DNA from: Tritrichomonas musculus
Taxonomy: Eukaryota; Parabasalia; Tritrichomonadida; Tritrichomonadidae
Length of the DNA: 64,000 nucleotides
Reading direction: 5' to 3'
Assembly: GCA_039105265.1 (NCBI GenBank)
Contig: JAPFFF010000018.1
Location: 2,728,001-2,792,000 of the forward strand
In this document: positions 8,846 through 19,600 of the stretch, in pieces
Numbering within the stretch: position 1 is the first letter of the stretch
Layout of the letters: the number at the start of each line of letters is the position of its first letter
Translations under genes and position numbers: made by a program
The notes under the pieces: model-generated
What the model was told of the DNA's origin: nothing
The model's database searches: none
Seen by the model: only the letters and a program-made list of their open reading frames with translations

Positions 8846-11301
8846 TAATTGAAATAAGATCAATTGCAAATCTTTTTTTTTAATGTATTAAAAAAATTTA
8901 AGAACTCATCAGTGTAAACGTTTTCTGAAAAGCAGCTCTTTCAGCAATTATCAACAGAGTGTAATATACGTTTCTGGCCATTTTCCTAAATTTTGCAGGA
9001 GTTAAATGAATGCCTTTTTTAATTCTAACTCTATTTGATCAGTCAGAGTTTTTTCACATTTGAGTATTATATAAATATATATATATATAAACATATTGAG
9101 TTTGGTATAGCTTCGACCTCCTCTAAAATAAATTTAATATTTTATATTTCTGAACTTTTGAACTCGTCTTTCAAAAGTCAAAGAAATCTATCAATCTTGG
9201 TGAAAAGAATATGTCAATGTAAAGATTTTTGCTTCTTGAAATAATTTAATTGGACTTTGGAAATATGGTTCATCATTCTTTAATAAATGTGACATAAATC
9301 AGGACCACATTGTGTCTAGCAATGAACATTACAAACGATGAACTGAACATAAGGGAGAGTTCTTTGTATAGTGCTATCAAAAGATTAGCATATGTAATTT
9401 AACTCTGGATATATTACTAAAAAAATTGCTTTTTGGTGTTGTTTTAAATCACATATTATTAGGAGTCAAATGCATATGATAATAGTAAATAAAGTTTAAA
9501 CTCAATTACTCTCCAAATAGAATATCAATGAAGATAATTAATGATTTGGCTTAGTTGATTATTGGCTTAATTGATTCTTTACTGAGGACTAATAAAAAAA
9601 ATTTAATTCAATTAATTCAAATTATAAAAATAAAATCATATTGAATAAAAACTACCTTTTATTCGCAATTTTGTGCTTAAAAAAGAGAAGATTCATTGTA
9701 AGAGTAACACAGAAATTTAAAATATCACAAAAGAACTCTCAATGAGTGCAAACGTTTATATAGATTACGATCGTTAATTTATCAAAAAGTTTAATTGAAA
9801 TTTCTGAAATCACAAGTTTAGAATAAAAAAAATCTCCAGTGCATATTATATGTAACAATATTAGAAAGCGAATCAATCTCGAAAATCTGAAAATGAAAAG
9901 CTTACATGTTAAGAATTATTTATATTATATAAGTTGTTTTTAACTCTTCGGCGGATTTGTAAACTACGGCGACATCACCTAATTTTAAATAGTTTATGCT
10001 GAATTTTGGAATTACGGCGCATTGAGTTGAAATTACGGCATATAAAAAACAGCGACTTTTTCAAATAATTAATGGTCATGTTAAAACTTTTTGAATAGGC
10101 GTTTTGAATACTTTATATTATATATAAAAAATCAATTTAAATAAACTAAACCAATTAATTACAGAAATTAATCTCATTTTCATATGATTGTCCTTGCAGT
10201 TATATAAGTTGATTTTATTCAACATCAGCATAACATTATTTACTCAAATCATCCTCGCCTGCTCATTTCATTAATACAATTTCAATCTCTTAACTTTTTC
10301 AGAAGACTGAAGAGTATCATCCATTTATTATCAAATGTGTGATAAAAAATTACTAGTAAGTAATTATATTAATTGAATCTAAAAGATTTTGAAAAAATAA
10401 TATAATTTTATTTCTTCTCAAAATCGACCAAATAAAATACGGCTATAGTATAGAGGGGTTTCGGCCAAATTACGGATTTGACAACAGCTCTCTCCAACTA
10501 CGGCCTACGGTATTAAGGGTTAGTTGTTTTTTTTATTTCAAAAGGTACATTATCACAATGCATAAATAAAATAGATTCCCAAAAGAATCTTCAAATAAAC
10601 AATTATCTAAAGTTATTCCAAAAAAGATAAGTCACCCTATTTAAAAAGTTCAACTTTTTAATAGAATTTCTATAAAAACACGTTGGAAAATGACGTATCG
10701 TTTTTAAAATAGCTTTACACAATATATAATAATCTATTTTAATTGATTTTTTGAAATGTAAAAAATTTCCTTTTTTTTTCAAATTTTTATTTTTTGAAAA
10801 CTCTAAACAAAATATTAATAGAAAAGTAAAAATGCAAAAATTATAAGAATTATTTTTATATCTAAAAACTTAAAAAATATAAATAAATTTATATTACTTT
10901 TAATTTTATATAAACCTATATTAACAATATACATACTATTATTTCCGTTTTTGCTAAATAATTTATTAGTATTTTTAATATTTTAAAGTCCATATTCTAT
11001 AATTTTACACATTGAATTTTGAGATTAAAACCAAATTTTTGAATGACCATTCAATCTAATTTCTTTTATCTTTTTTTTAAAATAAGTATATTTGATCAAC
11101 TTTTAGCTAATTCTCAAAATATAATATTAATTTATATTTAAAATATAGTACTTAATATTTATAATACAATTATATAATAAATTATCTTTCAAATGAAAAA
11201 ATATTGCATTTTTTATTTGACCATTATCTTTTTACACTATTGAAAAGTTGAAATTTTTGGCTAAAAAATTTAATTTAAATTCAGTGACTTCATTTGCCAA
11301 A
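8846..11301. other. AT-rich gap without recognisable gene
   Basis: About 2.4 kb between the mariner and the phosphatase gene. No ORF with plausible coding composition was seen. A stretch at 9945-10520 stands out because it repeats the words TACGG and TACGGC in an otherwise AT-rich background. The last bases hold the Inr-like TCATTT of the phosphatase gene. Confidence 0.6.
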
Positions 11302-12357
11302 ATGGATGGATTAAATGAAAAACAGATGTTTTATAACACACTTAGAGATATTATTCGATTAAATGAGCGCATCAGGCAATCAAATAGCAATCCATATCCA
11401 CGATTATTATTTAATGTTGTAAACGGAGTCAAGATCATTTTCAAAGCAACAAGTATTCTCAAAGAAGAACCAGCAGTTCTACAAATTAACACCAAAAAAA
11501 ATGAATTAGATTTTGTTATTGTTGGAGATATTCATGGAAGTCTTGATTCTCTTATTCGTATTTTTAAAGAGAAAGGATACCCACCAACTACTCGTTACTT
11601 GTTCTTAGGAGACTATGTTGACCGTGGTACGAAGAGTTGCGAAGTAATGATATTATTATATTCTTTGAAATGCCTTTATCCAGACGATATTTATTTAATT
11701 CGTGGAAATCACGAGTTTTCCAACATGACTGATTTTTATGGCTTTAAAAATGAATGTTTTAAACGTATTTTAACAACTTTTGTTAATCAAGAATACTTTT
11801 CGGCAACAGGATTTTATAAAGCAATGACCGATTCGTTCCAAACGCTTCCAATTTGTGCAATCATTGATGATTCAATTTTCTGTGTTCACGGAGGAGTTAC
11901 TTCAATGATCAAAAATCGACAAGAATTAATGAATTTAAAGAAAGTAGGCGATATTTACAACGATGACGATTTGGCTCAAGCAGAAATGCTTTGGAATGAT
12001 CCAGATAAATGTATCTCAATGTATGAAATTAGTCGCAGAGGAAGAGGATCCATCTTTGGCGAAGGAGCTGTTGATGAATTCCTTAAGAATTTGAATTTCA
12101 AGCTCATCATTCGAGGACACCAAAATGTAACAAATGGTTATGATTGGCCTTTCGGCCAAAAGGGAGGACTTTTAACAGTTTTCAGCGCAATTGATTATTG
12201 CAAGACCGCAAATAACGGCGGGGTTGCAATTGTCTTGAAGGAAGAAGATATTGAAAATCGTCAATTGGTCAATATTCATCAATTTGATAAGTGTCCAAAA
12301 TACGATGCAAAAAAACACTGCTTTACCTATCCTTTAGATATTAATGAAGCTAATTAA
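11302..12357 (+). CDS. PPP-family Ser/Thr protein phosphatase catalytic subunit (PP1-like, divergent)
   Basis: This 351-residue protein should remove phosphate from Ser/Thr in cytosolic or nuclear targets. All signature blocks of an active PPP enzyme are present: GDIHG (75-79), GDYVDRG (103-109), RGNHE (134-138), CVHGG, LWNDP and a terminal SAIDYC in the place of the usual SAPNYC. They supply the metal ligands and catalytic His. The reading frame is open 18 codons further upstream, but only with a TTG; the ATG at 11302 directly follows TTCATTTGCCAAA, a textbook trichomonad Inr, so I place the start there. The stop overlaps TAAA, a usual parabasalid polyadenylation context. The N-terminal 70 residues and the SAID variant make exact PP1/PP2A assignment uncertain. 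Confidence 0.9.
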   Translation: MDGLNEKQMFYNTLRDIIRLNERIRQSNSNPYPRLLFNVVNGVKIIFKATSILKEEPAVLQINTKKNELDFVIVGDIHGSLDSLIRIFKEKGYPPTTRYLFLGDYVDRGTKSCEVMILLYSLKCLYPDDIYLIRGNHEFSNMTDFYGFKNECFKRILTTFVNQEYFSATGFYKAMTDSFQTLPICAIIDDSIFCVHGGVTSMIKNRQELMNLKKVGDIYNDDDLAQAEMLWNDPDKCISMYEISRRGRGSIFGEGAVDEFLKNLNFKLIIRGHQNVTNGYDWPFGQKGGLLTVFSAIDYCKTANNGGVAIVLKEEDIENRQLVNIHQFDKCPKYDAKKHCFTYPLDINEAN

Positions 12358-12609
12358 AATGACTATCTAATTATATTAGAAATCATCAAGTCAAATCTTT
12401 GCTCATTATAAGCTTGATGAAAAATATTAGAGAAACACTAAATGAATATGTTTAAATAAAAAGAAAAACAATACGAAACAAATGTTTACACTTATTTTTT
12501 GGATGGATAGTAATAGAAAAATTTTTCTATTCAAAAAGTTAACATAAAAAAAGTTAAAAAAAAGCCGGATTCATTTTTATTTATAAACATATAATAATAA
12601 TATAATATT

Positions 12610-14367
12610 TCAAACATTTTGATTATCATCATCATCGTCATCATCAAGGTCATTACTTCCCACGCTGTTATTCATGCTCTGTCTTTGTCTGATAGGCTGA
12701 ATTGAAGACCCACATCTTGAAGACTGCAGTGCTGATTTTGGACTCGAAAAGTTACCAAGAGAAGACTTTGCAAACGAGATTAAATCGTCAATTTCATCCA
12801 CCGAAATATTGAGTATTTTTGCAATCTTCTTCTTTGAAGATGGATCGTTTGGATTTGCCATTTTTTTGAACTCTGCTAGAATCTCATCTCTTCTGTTTCT
12901 GTAGTTAAAATCGGTTGATGCGATCTGGCTCATAATTCTCTGTTTTTCAATCTGTAATTGAGAAGCCACACGAGTATCTTCACTTCTTTTCCTGTTCATT
13001 GTTTCATGCATGTAAGCTTTCCTAATTGTCATACGTTTAGCATTTTCTATTTTTTCTTCTCTGTCAATTTTTCTCGATAAATATTTCAATGTCGTATCGA
13101 GAGTTTGTTTTTTTAATTTGGCTTCAAGAGCAAGATCGCGATCATCTAATTTTTTTCGATATTCTTCACGTTTTAAGCGTTGCTTATCAAGTTCTTGTTG
13201 GCACTTTTGCGATCGCTCGTTTATTTTGGTTCGGACATTATCTAATCGAGATTTAACAGATGATTTGTAGAGCTCTGATTGGGTTTGTGAACGAAGATCT
13301 ATATCATTTATTTTCTGAAGCCTTTTGTTTTTGGCTTCTTCTTCAATTTTAATGCCATTTTGGAAGACATTTAATTCATATTGTTGACGATTTTTGAATT
13401 TTTCTATTCTTTGCTGATTGACTTGCTCTTGGTTATCTTTCCATTTTTGATATCTGATTTCGCTGGCATTAATTCTTTTGAGCTTCTCTTCTCTAATCTT
13501 TTCTTGATATTCTATTGATTTTTCATGCGCAATTTTTAGATGAATCTCATTTTTTTTACGCATTTCTTCCCTTTTCTTTGCTTCTTCGCTTCGAATTTTC
13601 ATAACATTTTCTATATGTCGATCAACATCTTCTAATGGCGATCGTGGGGTATTTTTTGGTTTCAAATTGTTTTGAAGATTAACTTTTGGAGATTCTATTT
13701 GAGGCTGCAATGCTTTAGCTCTAGCTGCTTGTATTATTTGAGATTTAAGTTGACTGATTTGTTCTGTTTTTTCGATAGTTTTTTGCACAGCATTCGCATA
13801 CTGCTGGTGTTGAAAATATTCTCGAAATTGTGAAATAACAATTTTCTTCAGATCTCTTTCATTTTGAGTTCTTAGGTTTTGCAAATTTTGCTTTTCTTTT
13901 TTGATTGAAGCTATCTCAATTCTTACTAATGGAGAATTTTCCTGTCTTAGATATTTTGAGTGCTTATCTTTCAGTGGTCCAGTTTCATCATATAATTTTT
14001 TTTGTTTTTGAACTCTATTTTTTTCTATTTCATCTAACACCTTTTCTCTCATTTCTGTTATCTCGTTTATTATTTTCTGCCTTTTGTCTTTATACTTATT
14101 ATATAATAATTTTGTTACTGAATCGTCACAACCAGGCCTTTTAAATTCATGAATAGTTCGATATGATAGGTCGTTATCCGTATATCCAAGGCGTCTCATA
14201 GCTTCTATGGTGGCTCGTTCAGTCATTCGGACATTTTTAGAAGTTTGATTGAAATTTTCAATTGATACTTCTTCTTGAGTATGTTTTGATTCATTTGTAA
14301 TGTCTGAAGGATCTGTTTTAGAATTTGAATCAGGGGTCTGCAAACCCTGCTTCAAGATTTTCGTCAT
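12610..14367 (-). CDS. Long coiled-coil protein with acidic tail
   Basis: The 585-residue protein is highly charged and almost entirely helical. Residues about 100-490 are rich in E, K, R and Q with the spacing of a long coiled coil. An N-terminal block (about 45-100: RATIEAMRRLGYTDNDLSYR and onward) looks more globular. The C-terminus has a small helical segment (NISVDEIDDLISFAKSSL), a serine-rich linker and a run of aspartates. I do not recognise a named family; composition suits a structural protein of the trichomonad cytoskeleton, which is inference. The start is an ATG preceded by TTCAATTTGA. It lies tail-to-tail with the phosphatase gene and in the same orientation as the ArfGAP gene upstream. 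Confidence 0.8.
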   Translation of the reverse strand: MTKILKQGLQTPDSNSKTDPSDITNESKHTQEEVSIENFNQTSKNVRMTERATIEAMRRLGYTDNDLSYRTIHEFKRPGCDDSVTKLLYNKYKDKRQKIINEITEMREKVLDEIEKNRVQKQKKLYDETGPLKDKHSKYLRQENSPLVRIEIASIKKEKQNLQNLRTQNERDLKKIVISQFREYFQHQQYANAVQKTIEKTEQISQLKSQIIQAARAKALQPQIESPKVNLQNNLKPKNTPRSPLEDVDRHIENVMKIRSEEAKKREEMRKKNEIHLKIAHEKSIEYQEKIREEKLKRINASEIRYQKWKDNQEQVNQQRIEKFKNRQQYELNVFQNGIKIEEEAKNKRLQKINDIDLRSQTQSELYKSSVKSRLDNVRTKINERSQKCQQELDKQRLKREEYRKKLDDRDLALEAKLKKQTLDTTLKYLSRKIDREEKIENAKRMTIRKAYMHETMNRKRSEDTRVASQLQIEKQRIMSQIASTDFNYRNRRDEILAEFKKMANPNDPSSKKKIAKILNISVDEIDDLISFAKSSLGNFSSPKSALQSSRCGSSIQPIRQRQSMNNSVGSNDLDDDDDDDNQNV

Positions 14368-14609
14368 TCAAATTGAATACTTGAAAATACGTTAATAATA
14401 AAATCTTTCACAAGTTCTGAGTAGAAAAAACTTTCGAAATGCTGAATTTCATCTAAATGTCAAGAACACAAAAGGGTTTATGATCTGTACAAAAATCAAA
14501 TGCATGACTGCATTAGTTGTTCCATAAAATAAAGTTATATAAATTATTTGTTTTAACATATTTTTATGAAAAAGAATAGTTAACTATAATTAAAAAGAGA
14601 ATAAATATT
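14368..14609. other. Short gap between two minus-strand genes
   Basis: Holds the coiled-coil gene's Inr-like TTCAATTTGA; otherwise nothing recognised. Confidence 0.4.
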
Positions 14610-15743
14610 TCAGAAAGGTGAAATTCCGGAAAATGGATCTTTGGATATGTTTTGACCTCGAGCTTGGAAGGTTGTTCCTACCTGCTGTTGTGGTCTCTGT
14701 TGTTGAACAGGTCTTTGCTGTTGATATGATGGCATTGCTCCACCATAGAATTGCTGTTGTTGAGGTGTTTGATTAGAATATGGTGGCCTTTGCATCATGT
14801 TTGCCATTCCTGGCATGTTTAATGGCATCTGCGCAAATCCAGAAGCACTGTGACTCGAAGTTGCACCGAGTTGATTTCTCAACATATCCATACTTCCGAA
14901 ATTGTTTTCTGAACCTGAGCCGATCAAAGTCTTCAAATCATCTTTGGATGATGATGCTGGCTGCGATTGTGTAGTCTGAGGATAAGGATTGAAATTCATG
15001 TCAATTGGAACAGAGCTTGATCTATTTGGCTGCAATTGAGGTGCATGGTAAAATGGTTGTTGCTGTTGGGGTTGTTGGAATTGAGGAAATCCTTGCTGTG
15101 GAGGTGGGTGATGAATCTGTTGCGATTGTTGTGGATGCTGGGTTCCAAAACCTAGAGAAAGAATATCATCTTCTGCACCAGATGATTTTGTGATTGTTTG
15201 CGAAGAACCACCGTTGAAATCAAATAAATTCTGTTGAAGAGAGTTATCGGATGTTGAACGAGGAACATTTTGCGGTGAATTTGCATATTGAGCCATTGAA
15301 TTCATTGGTTCAATTGATGAAGAATTTTGCATTTCACGATGAACTTTCCTTTTCTTTCTTTTAGCAGGTTCTGTTGCGTTTGGGTTGACCCATTTCCTGT
15401 ATTCGTACTTTGCACGAATAAACTTTGTGAGACCAGGAAGATCATCGGTATGTGGTCTCTTGAAATCAGGCGGTAAATTATACTCCCAATATTCGTTTGA
15501 AATTTTATTTCCAACGCGCTCCATTACAGAAGCTTGTTCATCTGTCCAAGAGTCAAGTGTGCATGATCTAACGAAAGAAATATGTGTACCAAGATCACGG
15601 TGTCTACCACTGCAATTAATACAAATGAAAATACCAAGTGTTGAAGAAGCCCATCTTGGATCTTTTGCACCACAATCAGCACAACGCTGATTTTCAGGGC
15701 GGTTCATGCATGCAACTACACGCTTCTTTGCGTCGTTCGACAT
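14610..15743 (-). CDS. ArfGAP domain protein (SMAP-like)
   Basis: This 377-residue protein is a GTPase-activating protein for Arf GTPases, acting in vesicle coat cycling. The ArfGAP domain fills residues 1-125. The zinc finger has the canonical C21-x2-C24-x16-C41-x2-C44 spacing, followed by SGRHRDLGTHIS with the catalytic arginine at R49. The rest is Q-, P- and S-rich, low complexity, probably unfolded, and ends DPFSGISPF; DPF is a classic binder of the AP-2 appendage, suggesting clathrin-coat work (inference). The start ATG at 15743 is preceded by TCATTATTCA, matching the trichomonad Inr very well. Length and architecture resemble SMAP or stromal-membrane-associated ArfGAPs. Confidence 0.92.
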   Translation of the reverse strand: MSNDAKKRVVACMNRPENQRCADCGAKDPRWASSTLGIFICINCSGRHRDLGTHISFVRSCTLDSWTDEQASVMERVGNKISNEYWEYNLPPDFKRPHTDDLPGLTKFIRAKYEYRKWVNPNATEPAKRKKRKVHREMQNSSSIEPMNSMAQYANSPQNVPRSTSDNSLQQNLFDFNGGSSQTITKSSGAEDDILSLGFGTQHPQQSQQIHHPPPQQGFPQFQQPQQQQPFYHAPQLQPNRSSSVPIDMNFNPYPQTTQSQPASSSKDDLKTLIGSGSENNFGSMDMLRNQLGATSSHSASGFAQMPLNMPGMANMMQRPPYSNQTPQQQQFYGGAMPSYQQQRPVQQQRPQQQVGTTFQARGQNISKDPFSGISPF

Positions 15744-16164
15744 TGAATAATGATTAAACCAAAATAGCTAAGATTAATTCAATTCCGTAATTGAATTGTC
15801 TTTCCAAACTCCTTATCAAAAACTTCACTATTTCAATAATATCGTTTTTTTTAAATTTATTTTATAAATAACCGAAATCTTTTTGCTGTTGCTTTTCTTG
15901 TTCAATTCTTTTATTTTCATATATTTCATATAACGAGAAAAAGTAATCATTTGAATTGTAATTTTTTTTAACGTGTTTTCTTGTTTCTGCAATATATTTT
16001 AAATTAATTCGAATTTAAAATTTATTTTTATTATATTTATTTCAATTTAAAATATATATTAATTTATTTTATATTTTTAACATGTACAAAATGCGAAATA
16101 ATTAAAATATTTTTATCACATTTTTCAATTATTAAAAAAATTATAACGATCTGGTTTTGTTTTA
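15744..16164. other. Intergenic region between divergent genes
   Basis: AT-rich, no recognisable element apart from the ArfGAP Inr next to 15743. It separates the divergent ArfGAP and JTB-like genes. Confidence 0.5.
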
Positions 16165-16452
16165 ATGATTTTTTTATTTTCATTGATCTTTTTTTCAAAA
16201 CCCACAGAGCGAGGAACAGAATGTAGACCATGCACGAAAAGTGAATTCAAAAATTATACAAATTGCCATTTAACAGGATTTATTTTAACACATGCCAAAA
16301 AAGACGCAATCCAAGCATGCACACCCAAATTATTAAAAACTTATACCATTGGCTTTAAAATTTCTTCAATATTGTTCATTGCAGCAGTTAATTTTATATT
16401 ATTATCACGCCTTCGACAAAACTGCCTCTTAAAAAGGAGTTACCCTGAATAA
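16165..16452 (+). CDS. Small cysteine-rich type I membrane protein, JTB-like
   Basis: The 95-residue product begins with a hydrophobic signal peptide (MIFLFSLIFFSKP). A short luminal domain has the pattern ECRPC, then TNCHLTGF, then QAC. A transmembrane helix follows (about 63-82, FKISSILFIAAVNFILLSRL) with a short basic tail. This order matches the JTB (jumping translocation breakpoint) family, where ECxPC and C-x2-TGY are hallmarks. One of the usual cysteines, between TGF and the last C, is absent. JTB proteins are small membrane proteins linked in animals to cytokinesis and mitochondria; the trichomonad role is unknown. No clear Inr sits at the ATG. Short length keeps confidence moderate. 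Confidence 0.5.
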   Translation: MIFLFSLIFFSKPTERGTECRPCTKSEFKNYTNCHLTGFILTHAKKDAIQACTPKLLKTYTIGFKISSILFIAAVNFILLSRLRQNCLLKRSYPE

Positions 16453-17000
16453 TTTTACGTATAGTATTGATGTACTTATATATTGATTGTTTTATTTTAT
16501 AAATTATTTTAGGCTCATTTTAAAAATTTATAAAATGCTTTACTATTATTTTTTTTTTTTAATTTCGCAGATTGTTTTTATGAATAAACCAATGATATAA
16601 TATTAATATTACCTTGTTTTCTATATTTGATTATTCATATACTTGAACTAATCTTTTTAGCCTGAACATATGCTCAAAAAAAATTTCTGGTATTATGCTT
16701 ATCTAATAATTTAAAATGCCTTCTATTCTAAATGTAAATCACATTTTTTTCAATTTCATATGCGATCAAAAATGTTTTTAAGATAGACTCAATAACCCGC
16801 ACTTTTCACTAGATTTACTCAGAAAAAGTGAACCCTCTCAATTCTCAGCAAATCTTCCTAGATTTTGCTCTCAAAAAGTGAAAAAAATTAAAAAATTAAA
16901 AATAGATTTATCTTTATATCAGAAAACTTAATTTTTATTAATTAGTAAACTTCAACTATAGTCATCTTTGGTTGATGAATAAACCATATCTGTCAAACAG
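16453..17000. other. Gap with degenerate short repeats
   Basis: AT-rich. At 16795-16885 there are related words around CACTTTTCAC and CTCTCAAAAAGTG in opposite orientation, an imperfect small inverted repeat. Nothing coding was seen. Confidence 0.4.
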
Positions 17001-17186
17001 TTACTTTTGGAATTTGGTAATTCCATCTTCAATTAACTGTATGACAGATATCTCTTTGTTCTTGATAAAGAATCCATCTCTTTCTTCAAATGTTTTGTGA
17101 CTCGCATTAATATAATTTCTGATGTCATCATCTTTTTTTGATCTGGAGAAATACTTAATAGTATAAAATATATTCTTTTTCGTCAT
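17001..17186 (-). pseudogene. Possible remnant of a trichomonad ankyrin (DUF3447-type) protein
   Basis: A 61-codon frame beginning at an ATG contains TFEERDGFFIKNKEISVIQL. This is reminiscent of the segment just before the ankyrin repeats in the large trichomonad ankyrin/DUF3447 family. Nothing upstream or downstream continues it in frame, so at best it is a fragment. The assignment is from memory of the family style and could be wrong. Confidence 0.25.
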
Positions 17187-17897
17187 AGAAAAAGTCTTAA
17201 TGATGAAGTTCTTCTACATTTTGGTCAATAACATATTCAATTTGCAAATCATTGTATTGGTATCAAAAATGGTAGTAGGAAAAATTTCGATTTTAGCGGG
17301 AAATTTCGGAGAACTTACATAGTCTTTTCTATAATATAATGTATGAAAGCAAAATCTGCATCAGTATTCATTTGTTGATTTTTTTTTTGCTTTTAGTATA
17401 AGAAGGCCATCCAAAACCGCTAATTATCATTCAAAAAAATTGAATAAAAAATCTAGATAAAAGTGCAGAAATAGAAGTCTATCGTTTTTAAGGTTCTCCT
17501 TTCAAATTCAAAAGATTAAATTCAATTAGACTTCACAAATAAAATATGCATAAATATCGTCTTTAAAAACGAATTAAAATATAATATTTACGCAGATATA
17601 TATTTTAAATTATTAAATAAAAACATTTTCATGAAATCTTATCGATTTTATTTTTTTACAGATTGAAATCATAAAATTTAAAAATCAATAAAAAGGTAAA
17701 TATTTTTTTTTGAACTTTTTAGATTTTTTCCCCTCAATTTTTTTCTTTGTATATTTGTTCACAAATAGTTGAACTTTTTAGATTTTTTCCTCTCAATTTT
17801 GATTTTTTTAAAAAAGCTAAAAAGCATGAAAATAAGTAAATAAAATACTAAAAGAAGAAACTATAAATATTTTAATATACATAAATAGAATTTATTA

Positions 17898-18574
17898 CAG
17901 TAAGGTTTCAAATTTGGAAAACGTTTCAAAATAGGAAAATCGACTTTTTGAGAAAAAAATTTTCATTAATAAAAATGAAAGAAATAAAGAAATAGAGAGA
18001 AAATCTTGTTTAAACCTACCGTTTTAAGAAATAATATTTCCATGATTAAGTTTATCACACAGATGTTTGCGACATTATATTCATCAAATAGTGTTTTCCT
18101 ATCTCTATATGAAAAAATGAGCATCATTCAAAAAGTGGATTTTCCATTTTTGCAACGCTACAGTATAGTAAAAAAATATGAAAACGTAAAAATATTATTC
18201 AAAAAGTTGGAAAACAAGCTTTTTCATAATAAACACTCAATTTTTTTGAGTAAATATTGTTTTATCGTCATTTGAAAAAGTAGCTTTTCCAGCTTTTTGA
18301 ATTTTACGAAAAAGTTCGAAAATCCATTTTTTCAAATGACGATAAAAAGAATTAGCCAAGCAAATTTGGCCTTATTTCTTTGAAAAAGTGTATTTTCCAA
18401 CTTTTTTAGTATTTTTTGACGATTTCATATTTTTTTACTATACTGTATAAAGGAAAATCCAAATTTGAATTAAATTCGTTATTTTGACTTTTATTTTAAA
18501 TTCATTTTAATCGTTTTCTATGAAAAAGTAGATTTTCCTCTTTTGAGACGTTTTTGAATTTTACAACCTTACTG
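17898..18574. mobile_element. Middle nested TA-flanked element, CAGTAAGG ends
   Basis: The left end is CAGTAAGG preceded by TA (17896-17897) and the right end is CCTTACTG followed by TA (18575-18576). The inverted repeat continues imperfectly for about 55 bp (GGAAAATC, then G or T, then ACTTTTT within it). CAGT termini with TA duplication are typical of the Tc1/mariner-pogo superfamily. Total 677 bp, of which 285 bp is another element, leaving about 392 bp of its own. No coding capacity, so non-autonomous. Confidence 0.65.
18161..18445. mobile_element. Inner nested TA-flanked MITE, CAGTATAG ends
   Basis: A 285-bp element with ends CAGTATAGTAAAAAAATATG and the inverse, each flanked by TA (18159-18160 and 18446-18447). 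A second palindrome inside (TTTATCGTCATTTGAAAAA around 18260 and its inverse near 18335) would give a multi-branched hairpin. The 90-residue ORF across it (18006-18275) is a by-product of the repeat and is not annotated as a gene. Confidence 0.7.
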
Positions 18575-19192
18575 TAAGATTTTTCTGTTGAGAAAAAAAA
18601 ATCATGAAATAATAATTAGCATTTCTTTGGGTGAGAAAATTTAGATGCATTAAAATATGCAGTATTTCATCTAACATAAACTATGAGTATATGCATTGAA
18701 TAAGAAAAGCAATTATTTGTGTTTAATGAGCAAAAAAATGTATCGTTTTGCACCAATTTTGTGATAAAATACAATAATCAGGTTTATTAGCCAAGAGTGA
18801 AAGCGCATTTGACGTATTTGTGTTCTTTTTGTGAGAATTGTGATCTCATATATCTCTTCAAAATTTGAAGCTAAATATTGGTTTCTTTTTCATCTTTTGC
18901 TCTCAATTTTTTTTATTGGATCGGTAATACCAGCATTATGCTCTTAGAAGCAGGAAATAAGGGAAATTTAGACAACGATTTTAATAAAAATTGGAAATTG
19001 CAATTAGAAGTTTATTTTTCTTCTTCTTTATTGAACCTATAATGCCTGTAATGCTGTGAAATGGTGTTTATTGGTATAATAACCTCGAATACTTACTTCT
19101 TAAATAGTAAAATTATAAAGATATTGTGACAAATAAGCATTCAAAAAAATTGAGAGTAAAAAATCCAAAAAGTTCAAAAATAAAGATTTACC

Positions 19193-19600
19193 AATAAAAA
19201 TTTGAAAAATAAGATTTAATCGTTAAGGTCAAATTTTTATATTTTTAACCAAAACTTTTTCCGAAAAATGCTCTATTGAATTAAATATTCTATGAGTTAA
19301 TTCAATATTGAATAATGAACATTTTTTTTGGGAAGGAGAACCTTAAAATTTTAAGTTCAAAAATGGTCTCGAAATTGACTTTCAATTAAAAATAATTTAA
19401 CAAAAAAAAGTTACATTTTTAATGGCAAATTCAGTTGAAGATTTTGTTTCTTTAAAATAATGCTGCAATACAAATATGAAATTATTGTAGCATTTTTTTT
19501 ATTGAATTTTTCTTATTATGAATTTGAATAGATTTAGCTTTAAAAAATTCTGAGTCCTAAATCTCCGTAAAAAAATATAAATGGCCGGACACTTTTATAA
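19193..19600. promoter_or_regulatory. CacyBP upstream region
   Basis: AT-rich gap ending with ACACTTTTATAA immediately before the ATG at 19601, a weak Inr-like match. Nothing else recognised. Confidence 0.3.

Larger units (their letters stand above)
17695..19192. mobile_element. Outer inverted-repeat element (about 1.5 kb)
   Basis: The two ends are an imperfect inverted repeat of about 50 bp: 17695-17745 and 19142-19192. The core is TTTTTGAACTTTTT, then a purine and GATTTTTT, then CTCAATTTTTTT. A further direct copy of the core lies at about 17769-17800. No ORF of transposase type is inside. Two smaller TA-flanked elements (17898-18574 and 18161-18445) sit within it. I infer a non-autonomous element that later received insertions. 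Confidence 0.5.

Noticed and set aside
18006-18275. 90-codon plus-strand ORF
   Set aside because: It straddles the ends of two nested inverted-repeat elements and has no protein-like composition.
16453-19600. tRNA or small structured RNA genes in the gaps
   Set aside because: The stable hairpins seen are arms of inverted-repeat elements; no cloverleaf with TTC-box (GGTTCGA-like) was found there or elsewhere in the window.
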